Shown: positions 33,335 to 43,185 of the stretch, piece after piece | Layout: every line of letters starts with the position of its first letter | How positions within the stretch are numbered: position 1 is the stretch's first letter | Origin: CAYXDO01 sp964463485 | GTDB lineage: Bacteria > Myxococcota > Kuafuiibacteriia > Kuafuiibacteriales > Kuafuiibacteriaceae | Direction of reading: 5' to 3' | DNA: 64,000 nt | Assembly: GCA_964463485.1 (NCBI GenBank) | Contig: CAYXDO010000032.1 | Coordinates: 1 to 64,000, forward strand | Program-made: the position numbers and the translations under genes | The notes under the pieces: generated by a model | The model's database searches: none | Told to the model about the DNA's origin: nothing | Seen by the model: the letters and a program-made list of their open reading frames with translations, nothing else

Positions 33335-35980
33335 CTACTGAGCCGAGATGAGCGCTTCTTCGCGGTTCACGATCCGAGGCGACACGAAGATCAACAACTC
33401 TTCGCGAGAGTCCTCTTGGCGCGTGTTCTTGAAGAGCCAACCGAGCACCGGGATCCGTCCGACCCACGGCACGTAGTTCTTCGACTCCGTGGCCGTGCGC
33501 CGGTAGATTCCGCCGAGCACCGCGGTGTCGCCGTCGCGCACGAGCATTTCCGTCGCCGCTTCACGAGTCAGAATACCGGGCACACCGAGCGCGTCGGTTC
33601 GACCGGAGACCTCGTTCTTGGACGCCAAAATGCGCATGCTGATGGAGCCTTCCGCAGTGACGTGAGGCGTCACCTCGAGCTTCAGGTCGGCGCTGATGAA
33701 ACGCGTGGTCGGTCCGTTCGCGGTCACGACCGTGATCGGAATCTTTTCACCCGAGGAGATGGTCGCGGCCTTGTTGTCCAAGGTGACGATCTTCGGCGCG
33801 GAGATGATCCGGGACTTGCCCGTGGCCTCCGCGGCCGAGAGTCGCAACGACACGAGGGCCGAGCCACCCGCCGAGGCGAAAACGAAGCCGATCGCACCAC
33901 CGGCGCCGGCACCACCACCACCCGGGAGGTTCACGGCGAAGCCGTTGTTGGCGTTCACACCGTCGACCGGCGTGTTGCCGCCTTCGTCCGCGCCACCGGC
34001 GATTCGAATCGAGTTCGGGAAGGTCAGGCCCGTTTCGTTGCCGAATTGAGGCGCCATCACGAACGTACCACCCCACTGCAGACCGAGGCTGCGAGAGAAG
34101 GAGGTTCCGGCTTCGACGACGCGAGCCTCGATGAGGACCTGCGGCGTCTGCGTATCGAGCGTGCGCACGAGCCGCTCGGCCTTGATGAGGACCTCCTGAA
34201 CGTCTTCGACGATGAGCACGTTGGTACGCGCGTCGACGTTGACACGGCCGCGCTGGCTGAGCAGCGACCGCACCTGGGTCATGATCTCGTTGGCCGAGGC
34301 GTAGTTCACCGGAATGAGACGAACGGAGGTGGTCTCGAGCTTCTCGAGGGCCTCTTTTCGCGCCAGCCGGAGCTGCTCTTCCTTTTCGAGCATTTCGATC
34401 GGCGCCACACGGATGATGTTGCCGACGCGGACCTTATCGAGGCCCTTCGACTGAAGGATGATATCGAGCGCCTGATCCCAGGGCACGTTCCGAAGCTTCA
34501 ACGTGACCTTGCCGCCGACGTTGTCCGCAGCGACGATGTTCAGCTTCGAGACGTCCGCCAACAACCGGAGGATGTTCTTGACGTCCGCGTCCTTGAGGTC
34601 GAGCGAGATGCGCCGGCCGTGATACTTCTTGGCGGTCGTGTGGAGCCCGCCGAGCTCGGTGGCTTCGAAGGCGCCCGAGAACCCGGACGTCCCCTCTTCC
34701 CCGTAGCTCATGACGTTCGTCTTGGCTCCGCCACGCGTGCGGAAGTCCCAATAAAGCTTGTTGCCGCTCTGCCAGTGCCGGTGCTCGGTCGCGGTTCCGA
34801 CGTTCGCCACCAACACGGTGTCACCGTCGGCGTTGAACGACGAGATCGCCGCCACGGTCTGCCCCGCAACAGCCGAAGTATCGAGCGTGCGGATCAGCGC
34901 GTCCGGGAGCTTCGAGTCCTGGATTCGGATCGCCGGGCGGGTGCGCGTGCTGCTCGGATCCTTTGCGATCGGAGCGTCTCCGTCGAGCTCGACGGTGAGG
35001 CGCATGAACCCATCCTTGGGCTCGAACCGCATGTTGCGGATCTTCGCCGAAGCGTCGGCGACCTTCTCTTCGACGGCGGGAGCTGGGGCCAGAGCCGCTT
35101 TCTCCTCGACCGCAGGCTCGACCGCCTTGACCTCGGTGACCGTCTCTTTGGCCTTGGCGCCGGAAAAGTCGGCCACGAGCGTGAGCCCACCGGAGGCCTG
35201 GTCGAGCGACACTTCGGGCAGCGGCGCGCCTTCCTCGAGATCGAGGACGAGCCGAACCATGCCGTTGTTGGTGCCGATCCTGGCCTTCTGTACGCCGAGC
35301 TTGTCGACCTTCAGGCTTTGGAACTTCGGGAGCGCCACGGCGTTCTCGATGTCCACCACCATCCGGCTTGGGCTGGTGAGATGCTGAATCGCAACCGCAC
35401 TGTCGTTGAGCGAGCCGCCGCTGACGGCCGCGGAGACGGTGAGTCGCTTTCCGTCCACGACCGTCTTGAGCTGCCCGATCTCGGCCTTTTGAGCGACGTC
35501 CGCTTTTTCCGGCGTGGCGCTCGGGATCACCGCGGGCTCGAGGACCGGGGTGGCCGTGCCTTTGCCGCTCTGGAGCCGAACGACGATGGAGTTTCCTTCC
35601 GGAACCACGTCATACTCGGTATCTTCGGTGAGCCCGATCTCGACGCGGACCATCTTCGACGCCTGGTCTTTGAACTCATGGGTCGAGACGTATCGGACGA
35701 CACCGTCCGACGCGAAGTCGAGATAGCGGAGCTTCTCGGGAGCCGACGCGTCGTTGACGTCGACCAAGACGCGATACGGATCCGTGAGTCGAAACACCGA
35801 ATACGTCGGTTTCTTTGCGGCTTGGATCGTAATCTCGCGGCCCGCAGCTCGCTGTCCGAGCTCGATGCCCGACAACGTGTTCGCAGGCTCTCCTGCTGAC
35901 GCCGTCTGGGCGATTGAACCGAGGCCGATCGCGGCCGCGAAAGCGGCGCCATTCCTCGTTGGGATCTTCGGCAACCTCAT
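33335..35980 (-). CDS. pilQ: Type IV pilus secretin PilQ
   Basis: The ATG at 35978-35980 gives 881 aa with signal peptide (MRLPKIPTRNGAAFAAAIGL, ending near TASA). Order: AMIN domain (about 40-140), second AMIN-like unit (about 180-280), a third beta-rich unit (about 325-430), STN/N0 (RRISLDLKDADVKNILRLLA), N1 repeat (RLIPVNYASANEIMTQVRSL) and the secretin barrel (QVLIEARVVEAG), ending VPWVGRIPVLGWLFKNT and LLIFVSPRIV. It forms the outer-membrane pore for the pilus. Three AMIN-type units and a Glu/Ala linker are typical of myxobacterial PilQ. Confidence 0.97.
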   Translation of the reverse strand: MRLPKIPTRNGAAFAAAIGLGSIAQTASAGEPANTLSGIELGQRAAGREITIQAAKKPTYSVFRLTDPYRVLVDVNDASAPEKLRYLDFASDGVVRYVSTHEFKDQASKMVRVEIGLTEDTEYDVVPEGNSIVVRLQSGKGTATPVLEPAVIPSATPEKADVAQKAEIGQLKTVVDGKRLTVSAAVSGGSLNDSAVAIQHLTSPSRMVVDIENAVALPKFQSLKVDKLGVQKARIGTNNGMVRLVLDLEEGAPLPEVSLDQASGGLTLVADFSGAKAKETVTEVKAVEPAVEEKAALAPAPAVEEKVADASAKIRNMRFEPKDGFMRLTVELDGDAPIAKDPSSTRTRPAIRIQDSKLPDALIRTLDTSAVAGQTVAAISSFNADGDTVLVANVGTATEHRHWQSGNKLYWDFRTRGGAKTNVMSYGEEGTSGFSGAFEATELGGLHTTAKKYHGRRISLDLKDADVKNILRLLADVSKLNIVAADNVGGKVTLKLRNVPWDQALDIILQSKGLDKVRVGNIIRVAPIEMLEKEEQLRLARKEALEKLETTSVRLIPVNYASANEIMTQVRSLLSQRGRVNVDARTNVLIVEDVQEVLIKAERLVRTLDTQTPQVLIEARVVEAGTSFSRSLGLQWGGTFVMAPQFGNETGLTFPNSIRIAGGADEGGNTPVDGVNANNGFAVNLPGGGGAGAGGAIGFVFASAGGSALVSLRLSAAEATGKSRIISAPKIVTLDNKAATISSGEKIPITVVTANGPTTRFISADLKLEVTPHVTAEGSISMRILASKNEVSGRTDALGVPGILTREAATEMLVRDGDTAVLGGIYRRTATESKNYVPWVGRIPVLGWLFKNTRQEDSREELLIFVSPRIVNREEALISAQ

Positions 35981-36047
35981 CTGAGCAGTCCCTCTCCGTC
36001 CGAATGCTCGCATGGCAAGCGCTGAAATAAGTTTTGGGTCGTCAAGC

Positions 36048-36578
36048 TCAATCGAGCTTCAGCTTCTCATCCGCGGGCAGGCAGAGCTCGATCTTGTTCT
36101 CGACCTTTCGGCCCGTATAGTCGCGGTACTCTTCTTTGATGATCACGCAGTCGGGCGTGATCGCCGAGACGCGACCCCAGTTTTTGCCGATCAGCGTTCC
36201 GCGGGTCAGCGTGTGTCCTTTTTTCTCGGGGTCCTCGACCATCGCGTAGGGCGTGGCGCGCCCAGTGATGATTCCGGTGAGTCGGAGCTGATCGACTTCG
36301 TAACGTTGCAGCTCGGTCAGCTCGGTCTCGTCGACCTCTTTGCGAATTTCCTCGAAAATCGATCGGAAAGGGTCGCGCTTTCCGATGGGCGAGTAGGCAT
36401 ACGCCACCTCGGAGGCCTCCTCGAGGGCGACGTCTTCCGGTACCGATTCGATCGGCGCGGCTTCTTCTTCGACGGGCGGAGGCGGCGGCGGCGGCGGCTT
36501 GGCCTCCTCACACGCGACGATGCCCGACACAAGAGAAGCGGTCATGACCCTTCCAATACGTGTCCGAATACTCAACAT
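36048..36578 (-). CDS. pilP: Type IV pilus lipoprotein PilP
   Basis: A GTG at 36599 overlaps the pilO stop, but the ATG at 36576-36578 has GAGGAGA at ideal distance and gives a better lipoprotein signal (MTASLVSGIVAC with lipobox GIVAC); I take the latter (176 aa). A polyproline run and acidic linker follow, then the PilP core (IGKRDPFRSIFEEIRKEVDE, LQRYEVDQLRLTGIITG, ITPDCVIIKEEYRDYTGRKV). PilP links the PilNO inner-membrane pair to PilQ. Confidence 0.95.
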   Translation of the reverse strand: MLSIRTRIGRVMTASLVSGIVACEEAKPPPPPPPPVEEEAAPIESVPEDVALEEASEVAYAYSPIGKRDPFRSIFEEIRKEVDETELTELQRYEVDQLRLTGIITGRATPYAMVEDPEKKGHTLTRGTLIGKNWGRVSAITPDCVIIKEEYRDYTGRKVENKIELCLPADEKLKLD

Positions 36579-36595
36579 GACTCGTCTCCTCAGCC

Positions 36596-37216
36596 TCACG
36601 GCGCGCCGCCACGGCTGGCCCGACCACCCGTGGGAGCCGCCGCGGGAGCCTGCTCGATGAACTTGAAGGTCGTCGCGGTGAAGTTGGCCTTCAACAGGAC
36701 CTTCTTGTTCACCTGAGTTGGATTCTGAAGGTTGATGTCCGTGACGTTCACGATACGCGCGAGCTTGGCCACCTTGTCGAAGAAGACCGCGATGGAGTGA
36801 TAACTCCCCGTGATGGCCATATCGACCGGGATACGCGCGTAGAAACCGGAACGAATCTCTTTGGTCGGAGCGAATCGCGACATGGTGCAGTCGGACTGCT
36901 CGACGAGGGCGGCGATCTTCTGGAGCAGCTCGGGGATCTCGGCCTCGTTCGGAAGCAACGTCAACGCTTCGTTCAGTCTCTGCTTGAGTCGCTCCACTTC
37001 GACGCGATAACGCGTCAGGTCACGAGCGATGGCTTTTTTCTGCACGAGCTGAGTGTCGAGCGCGTTGATCTGCTGATTCTGTTTGACGACGTTCGCTTCG
37101 ATATCCGTAATCCAGATGAAATAGGTGCCGGCTGGAAGGAGCGCGACACAGATAGCCAGCGCCAACAACCGTTGAGCTAGCGGTACTTTCGAGATTTTTT
37201 GGATCAACTCATCCAT
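36596..37216 (-). CDS. pilO: Type IV pilus inner-membrane protein PilO
   Basis: 206 aa: short cytoplasmic tail, one membrane helix (LLALAICVALLPAGTYFIWI), coiled coil (QQINALDTQLVQKKAIARDL) and a C-terminal ferredoxin-like fold (IPVDMAITGSYHSIAVFFDK). PilO pairs with PilN to form the alignment subcomplex. It follows pilN by 13 bp in the operon. Confidence 0.95.
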   Translation of the reverse strand: MDELIQKISKVPLAQRLLALAICVALLPAGTYFIWITDIEANVVKQNQQINALDTQLVQKKAIARDLTRYRVEVERLKQRLNEALTLLPNEAEIPELLQKIAALVEQSDCTMSRFAPTKEIRSGFYARIPVDMAITGSYHSIAVFFDKVAKLARIVNVTDINLQNPTQVNKKVLLKANFTATTFKFIEQAPAAAPTGGRASRGGAP

Positions 37217-37229
37217 GGCACTCTCCCGA

Positions 37230-37781
37230 TCAGGCCGAGTAATTCACCGTGCAGGTGATGCTGAAGCTGTAGGTCGTCACACCCTTGCCGCTCTCATCCG
37301 CTGCACGTGAATACGCGAGGTTCACGTTGGTGAAGTATTTCGACTTCTGAAGCGCCTTCATGAAAGCCGACACGTCTTCGTGATCGATCGCGTACCCGGT
37401 CAACGTGAGCTCCCCCTTCATCTCCGCGACACGCGTCAGCCATACGCGTTTCGGAATCTCCGTGGCCAAGTCATCGAGCGCTCGGACCGGGCCAGTCTTG
37501 CCCTTCTTGAGTTGCTGGATGACTTCGAGCTTGCTCTGAAGCTCTTTCTTCTTGGCGGTGAACTCGTTCACCTCGCCGATGATCTTGTCGAGCTGTTTGA
37601 TCTCGGTCTGCTTGGCGGCGACCTGTCGGATTTTGTCCTGCAGGTCGTTGTCCTTCATCTTCCACCAGCCGACACACGCGAGGCCGACCAAGATCAAGAT
37701 GCCCACGAAGGCCAGCAATTGCTGCTGGACCGTCTCGCGACGCTTTTCCTGCCGAATGGGAAGTAGGTTGATCCTAATCAT
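37230..37781 (-). CDS. pilN: Type IV pilus inner-membrane protein PilN
   Basis: The ATG at 37779-37781 gives MIRINLLPIRQEKRRETVQQ, whose INLLP is the cytoplasmic motif that docks into PilM; the frame to 37832 is not needed. 183 aa, one membrane helix (LLAFVGILILVGLACVGWWK), coiled coil and a ferredoxin-like periplasmic domain. It lies 16 bp after pilM. Confidence 0.95.
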   Translation of the reverse strand: MIRINLLPIRQEKRRETVQQQLLAFVGILILVGLACVGWWKMKDNDLQDKIRQVAAKQTEIKQLDKIIGEVNEFTAKKKELQSKLEVIQQLKKGKTGPVRALDDLATEIPKRVWLTRVAEMKGELTLTGYAIDHEDVSAFMKALQKSKYFTNVNLAYSRAADESGKGVTTYSFSITCTVNYSA

Positions 37782-37797
37782 CGTCTTCGCCTCCGCT

Positions 37798-38862
37798 TCA
37801 CTTGTCGTTCGGCGACCTGAGCGCGAGCCCAACCGCTACGGCGGCCATGGGCGCCACGTTTTTCAGGTAATCGGTGTCGAAACCCTTGCTCGGAACATCG
37901 ATGTTCCGGAAGGGGTCCACGACCTCGACGGGGACGCTCGTCCGACGCTCGATGGTCTTGACGAGCGCCGGGATCTTGGGAGACCCGCCGCTCAAAAAGA
38001 TGCGCGCGATGTGAGCGTCCGCGGACGTAGCCGCGTAGAAGTCCAGCGACCGCTGGATCTCGTTGGCGATGGCCTCGGACTCGCTTTGCAACACGCGTTC
38101 GACTTCCTGCGGAACGACCGCGTCGCTGTCCTTGCCACCTCCGCCGCCCAGCTTCAAGGCCTCGGCTTCGTCATAGCTCACGTTCAGCGCTTTTTGGATC
38201 GCGTCGGTGAACTGGCTGCCCCCGATCGCGATGTCGCGCGTGAACGTCGAGATCCCATTCGCCAACACGTTGATGTTGGTGACCGAGGCCCCGATGTTGA
38301 TCAACACGACGGTCTCCGATCGCGGGACCTCGTAGTTGATCTCGAACATGTTCTGCACCGCGAAGGCATCGACATCGACCACGACGGGCGAAAGTCCTGC
38401 ATCCATGATCACCGAGGTGTAGTCGTTGACCATGTCCTTCTTGGCCGCCACCAACAACACGTCCATCTGCCCCGCTTGGGTAGACTCGGTGTTGAGGATC
38501 TGAACGTCGATGTTCACGTCGCTGATGTCGAAGGGGATGTACTGTTCAGCCTCCCACTGGATCGACTCCTCGAGCTCCTCTGGCGTCATCTGCGGAAGAT
38601 TGATCTTCTTGATGATGACGGAGTGTCCCGACACCGACGTCGCGACCTCTTTGTGCTTGATCTTCTGCGCGGCGAACAGCTCCTGAATGCCGTCCACCAC
38701 CGCCGAGGCGTTCATGAGCGCTCCATCCACGATTGCCTCGGGTGGAAGCTGCACCATGCCGAAAGCCTGCAGCGAATAACCGCGCTTCGTCTGCTTCAGC
38801 GCGCAGACCTTGATCGACGAAGATCCGATGTCGAGTCCGACCGCTAGCTTGCCCTTCGCCAT
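37798..38862 (-). CDS. pilM: Type IV pilus actin-like protein PilM
   Basis: 354 aa from the ATG at 38860-38862; a GTG at 38874 overlapping the xre stop is the alternative. FtsA/actin-like fold with phosphate loop VGLDIGSSSIKVCALKQ and later nucleotide motifs (VLINIGASVTNINVL; IFLSGGSPKIPALVKTIERR). PilM binds PilN's INLLP tail and links the complex to the cytoplasm. Confidence 0.96.
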   Translation of the reverse strand: MAKGKLAVGLDIGSSSIKVCALKQTKRGYSLQAFGMVQLPPEAIVDGALMNASAVVDGIQELFAAQKIKHKEVATSVSGHSVIIKKINLPQMTPEELEESIQWEAEQYIPFDISDVNIDVQILNTESTQAGQMDVLLVAAKKDMVNDYTSVIMDAGLSPVVVDVDAFAVQNMFEINYEVPRSETVVLINIGASVTNINVLANGISTFTRDIAIGGSQFTDAIQKALNVSYDEAEALKLGGGGGKDSDAVVPQEVERVLQSESEAIANEIQRSLDFYAATSADAHIARIFLSGGSPKIPALVKTIERRTSVPVEVVDPFRNIDVPSKGFDTDYLKNVAPMAAVAVGLALRSPNDK

Positions 38863-38870
38863 CCCTTGCC

Positions 38871-39131
38871 TCACTCCTCTTTGCCCGACGACTCGTGCCT
38901 GTCGTCACGCTCGCCGTCGAGCTCCGGGAAGACTTCGTGCTTCTCCTGGAGCTTTTTGCCAAGAGCCAGAATGATCTTTCTTTTCGTGTCGAGTCTGCAG
39001 CCCATCCCCGACTCGATTCGATCGATCGTGAGCGGGGAGACTCCCGCTCGACGCGCGAGCTCGGCCTTGGACATCATGACTTCTTCCCGCAACACTCGCA
39101 CGTTGTTGTGCCTTCGGTTGGGCCCGCTCAT
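38871..39131 (-). CDS. XRE-family helix-turn-helix regulator
   Basis: 86 aa with one HTH_3 domain: MSKAELARRAGVSPLTIDRI then ESGMGCRLDTKRKIILALGK. The ribosome-binding site GAGGAAAG precedes the ATG. It is the first gene of the pilMNOPQ operon (stop 8 bp from the pilM ATG), so it probably controls that operon, perhaps by binding the palindrome at 39256-39277. A charged tail (ELDGERDDRHESSGKEE) follows the HTH. It is small and likely dimeric. Confidence 0.9.
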   Translation of the reverse strand: MSGPNRRHNNVRVLREEVMMSKAELARRAGVSPLTIDRIESGMGCRLDTKRKIILALGKKLQEKHEVFPELDGERDDRHESSGKEE

Positions 39132-39255
39132 CGACTTTCCTCGTCACGCGCAAAAGACCCACCCCAAACGGGGCGACCAAGACCTTCGACTCGGTCGCCT
39201 CGATGAACCATGATCCCCGACCCTGAAACTGCGGTCAAGTTTGCGACACCTCGAA

Positions 39256-39288
39256 TTGAACCTAAATTAGGGTTCAATGATGTGTCAA
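39256..39288 (-). promoter_or_regulatory. Candidate promoter and operator of the xre-pilMNOPQ operon
   Basis: Reading leftward, TTGACA (39288-39283) could be a -35 box; the expected -10 position 17 bp on is only weakly matched (TTAGGT). A 7-bp perfect inverted repeat TTGAACC-N8-GGTTCAA (39256-39277) lies across this region, where a repressor would occlude RNA polymerase. The XRE protein encoded 125 bp downstream is the obvious candidate ligand. Inferred from position and symmetry. Confidence 0.5.
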
Positions 39289-39309
39289 ATTCTTGACCAT
39301 CCTTTTTCA

Positions 39310-40698
<1,389 letters not shown>

Positions 40699-40705
40699 GT
40701 GGTGC

Positions 40706-42094
40706 TCATCCTAGTGCTTCGCTTGGGTGAGATCCAGGTCTAGGCCGGAGCCTCAACTGGAAGCGCGCGCCGCCGTCCGCGGAGCGAGACAGGAGAAGCT
40801 CCGCTCCCATGGCTTCGGCGAGCGCGCGTGAGACCGCGAGGCCGAGGCCGGTGCCTTCACCTGGGGCTTTGGTAGTGAAGAACGGGTCGAAGACTTGCTC
40901 ACGGAGAGCATCCGGGATGCCCGGGCCGTTGTCCGAGACTTCGATGTCGACGAAGTTGTCGCTCACGCGCCGTAGCAGTTGGACGCGCGGAGCGGGCGTC
41001 GCGTTCTTGGTTGCCTGCGCCGCGTTGACCACGAGGTTGACGATGATCTGGCCGACCGCACCGGCCCGACCGATAGCATCGTCGCCTTGGCTCTCGGGGC
41101 CGAAGTCGCAGTGGAACTCCACGCCCGCGAGGGCTGGGTGCCCACGCAGGAGATGGGAAGTGTCGGCCAGAATGGCCGGGGTCGAGATCGAACCGAGCTC
41201 CCCTGCGTCGTCTTGCCGCGCGTAGGTGAGCAGCTTCTTGATGGTCTCGTGCATGCGCTTGAGCTCCTTGGTGCAACGCTCGAGCACATCGGCGGTGGAC
41301 TCCGGGTCGAGCCCGCGACGGAGCAGCGACAGGTAGCCGAGCACGGCGGCGAGCGGGTTGCCGATCTCGTGCGCCACACCTGCCGCGAGCCTCCCTACGC
41401 TCGCAAGCTTCTCCGCGCGCACGAGGCTCTCCTGCATACGCGCGAGCTCCTTGTGCTGGCGGGCGATGGTATCGCGCTCGAGCTTGAGCTGTCGGAGCGT
41501 TCGCTGAAAGGTCTGCGCGACCTCGGCGACCTCGTGGGGTGTCTCGCCCTGATCGAGCGACAGAGTAGTCCCAACATCGGCGGCGACCCGCTCGAGCACG
41601 GAGAGCGGCGACAACACCAACCGCCCGATCAAAAACGCCATCACGACCGCCGCCAACACACCGGCGGCCACGCCGAAAAACAACAGCGCCCGGATCTCAC
41701 GACGCGCGGTCGACATGGCCTCCCCTCCTTCGACGAAGACGACGACATAGCCGCCCGCAGTCGCGCTCCTCGTGAGCGGAACGGTCACGTAACCCACCCG
41801 CGGATCGGGTCGGGCGGCGCGCGCCTCGGCTTCTTTTGCGGTCACGCCGAGGGCCGGTTGATCCGACCACGCGATAGCCACGAAACGCCCGCGAGTCTGG
41901 CGCGCCAAGACCTCCGCTTCCGGATCGGAGCTCCGAGCGATGTCGAGCGCCTCACGCTCGGCCGCCTCGTGCAAGCCGCTTTGAGCCACCCGAACCAGCG
42001 CCGAGCTCGCGAGCGTGACCACGCCGAGCACGAGGCCCGACATGACGACGATGCCATACAGAAAGACGGGCCGACGGATGCTGCCGCGACGCAT
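40706..42094 (-). CDS. pilS: Sensor histidine kinase PilS
   Basis: 462 aa. Two membrane helices (about 12-33 and 130-155) flank a periplasmic part; then a HAMP-like region and coiled coil (KLERDTIARQHKELARMQES), the H box GVAHEIGNPLAAVLGYL, N box IIVNLVVNAAQAT, G1 VSDNGPGIPDALREQVFDPF and G2 GTGLGLAVSRAL. Two helices with a periplasmic sensor is unlike the six-helix PilS of Pseudomonas but paired with PilR 7 bp downstream and beside pilD. It should phosphorylate PilR. Confidence 0.9.
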   Translation of the reverse strand: MRRGSIRRPVFLYGIVVMSGLVLGVVTLASSALVRVAQSGLHEAAEREALDIARSSDPEAEVLARQTRGRFVAIAWSDQPALGVTAKEAEARAARPDPRVGYVTVPLTRSATAGGYVVVFVEGGEAMSTARREIRALLFFGVAAGVLAAVVMAFLIGRLVLSPLSVLERVAADVGTTLSLDQGETPHEVAEVAQTFQRTLRQLKLERDTIARQHKELARMQESLVRAEKLASVGRLAAGVAHEIGNPLAAVLGYLSLLRRGLDPESTADVLERCTKELKRMHETIKKLLTYARQDDAGELGSISTPAILADTSHLLRGHPALAGVEFHCDFGPESQGDDAIGRAGAVGQIIVNLVVNAAQATKNATPAPRVQLLRRVSDNFVDIEVSDNGPGIPDALREQVFDPFFTTKAPGEGTGLGLAVSRALAEAMGAELLLSRSADGGARFQLRLRPRPGSHPSEALG

Positions 42095-42101
42095 GCCTCA
42101 C

Positions 42102-42974
42102 TCAAACGATCCGCGACGGGAGCCCGTCGAACCAGCGGAGAAAGGCAGGCCCGAAGAAAAGGTGAAAGAGCGCGCCCAGCGTCAGGAACGGACCAAACGG
42201 AATCGCTCGGTCCGGCGGCGCCCAATCATCAGGATCGTCGGGGTCGTTGGGATCGGTGGGATCAGACGGCGGATCCTTCGTCGCGCCGGTCGACGGGCCG
42301 GCGGCCATCGCGAGCAGCCCGATCGTGGAACCGGCGACCGAGGAGACCAATAGGACGGGCAGCAACCCCTTGAGCCCCACGAACGCCCCGATCATCGCGA
42401 TCAGCTTCACGTCACCGAGGCCCATGCCTTCGACGCCGCGAAGTCGCAGAAACGTCCACCGCAGAAGGGCGAGCGCGCCCGCGCCCACGCCTGCCGCGAT
42501 CACGCCGTCCCACCATGGCGCGCCGAACGCGACCGGCCGCAGGAGGCCCCCGACGACGATGCCGGGAAGCGAGATCTCGTCAGGAATCTCCCAGACGTCG
42601 AGGTCGATGAACGTGATCGCGACGAGCGCCGAGGAGAGGACGATGGCCGCTACGCTGGCCCAAGACCAACCAAACGTCCGCACGCTCGCGAGCCACAGGA
42701 GCCCGGTGACGAGCTCGATCAACGGGTAGCGGATCGAGATCGGCGCGGCACAGAAGTGGCAGCGGCCTCGGAGCACGATCCAGCTCAAGATGGGCACGTT
42801 GAGCCACGCGGGGATGGGACGACTACAAGCCGGACAATGCGATCCCGGCGAGACGATGCTCAAATCGTTGGGAAGCCGGTAGACCACGACGTTGAGGAAC
42901 GAGCCGATGCAAGCGCCGAAAACGAAGGCAGCGACGTAGAGAAGCGTCGGGGAGATCGGAAGGCCCAACGGCAC
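42102..42974 (-). CDS. pilD: Type IV prepilin peptidase/methyltransferase PilD
   Basis: The frame is open to 43100, but this would cross the pilA promoter; the GTG at 42972-42974 starts just before the first helix (VPLGLPISPTLLYVAAFVFG). 290 aa. Zinc motif CPAC...CHFC, active-site Asp motifs AITFIDLDVWEIPDEISLPG and GMGLGDVKLIAMIGAF are complete. PilD removes the leader of PilA and methylates the new N-terminus. Odd: a hydrophilic Asp/Pro-rich insert (PSDPTDPNDPDDPDD) sits between the last two membrane helices. Confidence 0.95.
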   Translation of the reverse strand: MPLGLPISPTLLYVAAFVFGACIGSFLNVVVYRLPNDLSIVSPGSHCPACSRPIPAWLNVPILSWIVLRGRCHFCAAPISIRYPLIELVTGLLWLASVRTFGWSWASVAAIVLSSALVAITFIDLDVWEIPDEISLPGIVVGGLLRPVAFGAPWWDGVIAAGVGAGALALLRWTFLRLRGVEGMGLGDVKLIAMIGAFVGLKGLLPVLLVSSVAGSTIGLLAMAAGPSTGATKDPPSDPTDPNDPDDPDDWAPPDRAIPFGPFLTLGALFHLFFGPAFLRWFDGLPSRIV

Positions 42975-43083
42975 TGACTGTAGCAGCGACCGTGGGTGTC
43001 CTGATCGACAGAATGCGGCACCGATCACGCCCCGATCGGTGACAAGAATCGTCAGTCCTCTCAGGAAGTGACCCATCCGGGCA

Positions 43084-43099
43084 TGGCACAACGACTGCA
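43084..43099 (+). promoter_or_regulatory. Sigma-54 promoter of pilA
   Basis: TGGCACAACGACTGCA matches the -24/-12 consensus TGGCAC-R-N4-TTGCW at every fixed position but one (C for T at the first base of the -12 element), with exact spacing. It lies 87 bp before the pilA ATG, on the right strand, and PilR, a sigma-54 activator, is encoded 2.4 kb away. This is the known mode of pilA control in other proteobacteria. Confidence 0.82.
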
Positions 43100-43185
43100 C
43101 GGAACTTGTGCGAGAGATTCGAAGCGGCTAGAAGGTTCGAGTCCTCGTGACAGGCCTCCAAAGCAGAGCAACGGAAAGGAATTCA

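Noticed and set aside
32870..35899. 1009-codon open frame on the plus strand, antisense to pilQ and aroKB
   Set aside because: High-GC shadow frame: composition is Arg/Asp/His-rich with no domain, while the opposite strand encodes PilQ and AroKB with full motifs.
42975..43100. Longer N-terminus for pilD
   Set aside because: The frame crosses the pilA sigma-54 promoter and has no membrane or zinc motif; the GTG at 42974 starts at the first helix.
43147..43185. Earlier start for pilA
   Set aside because: It would add 13 residues before the prepilin leader; the ribosome-binding site fits the ATG at 43186.
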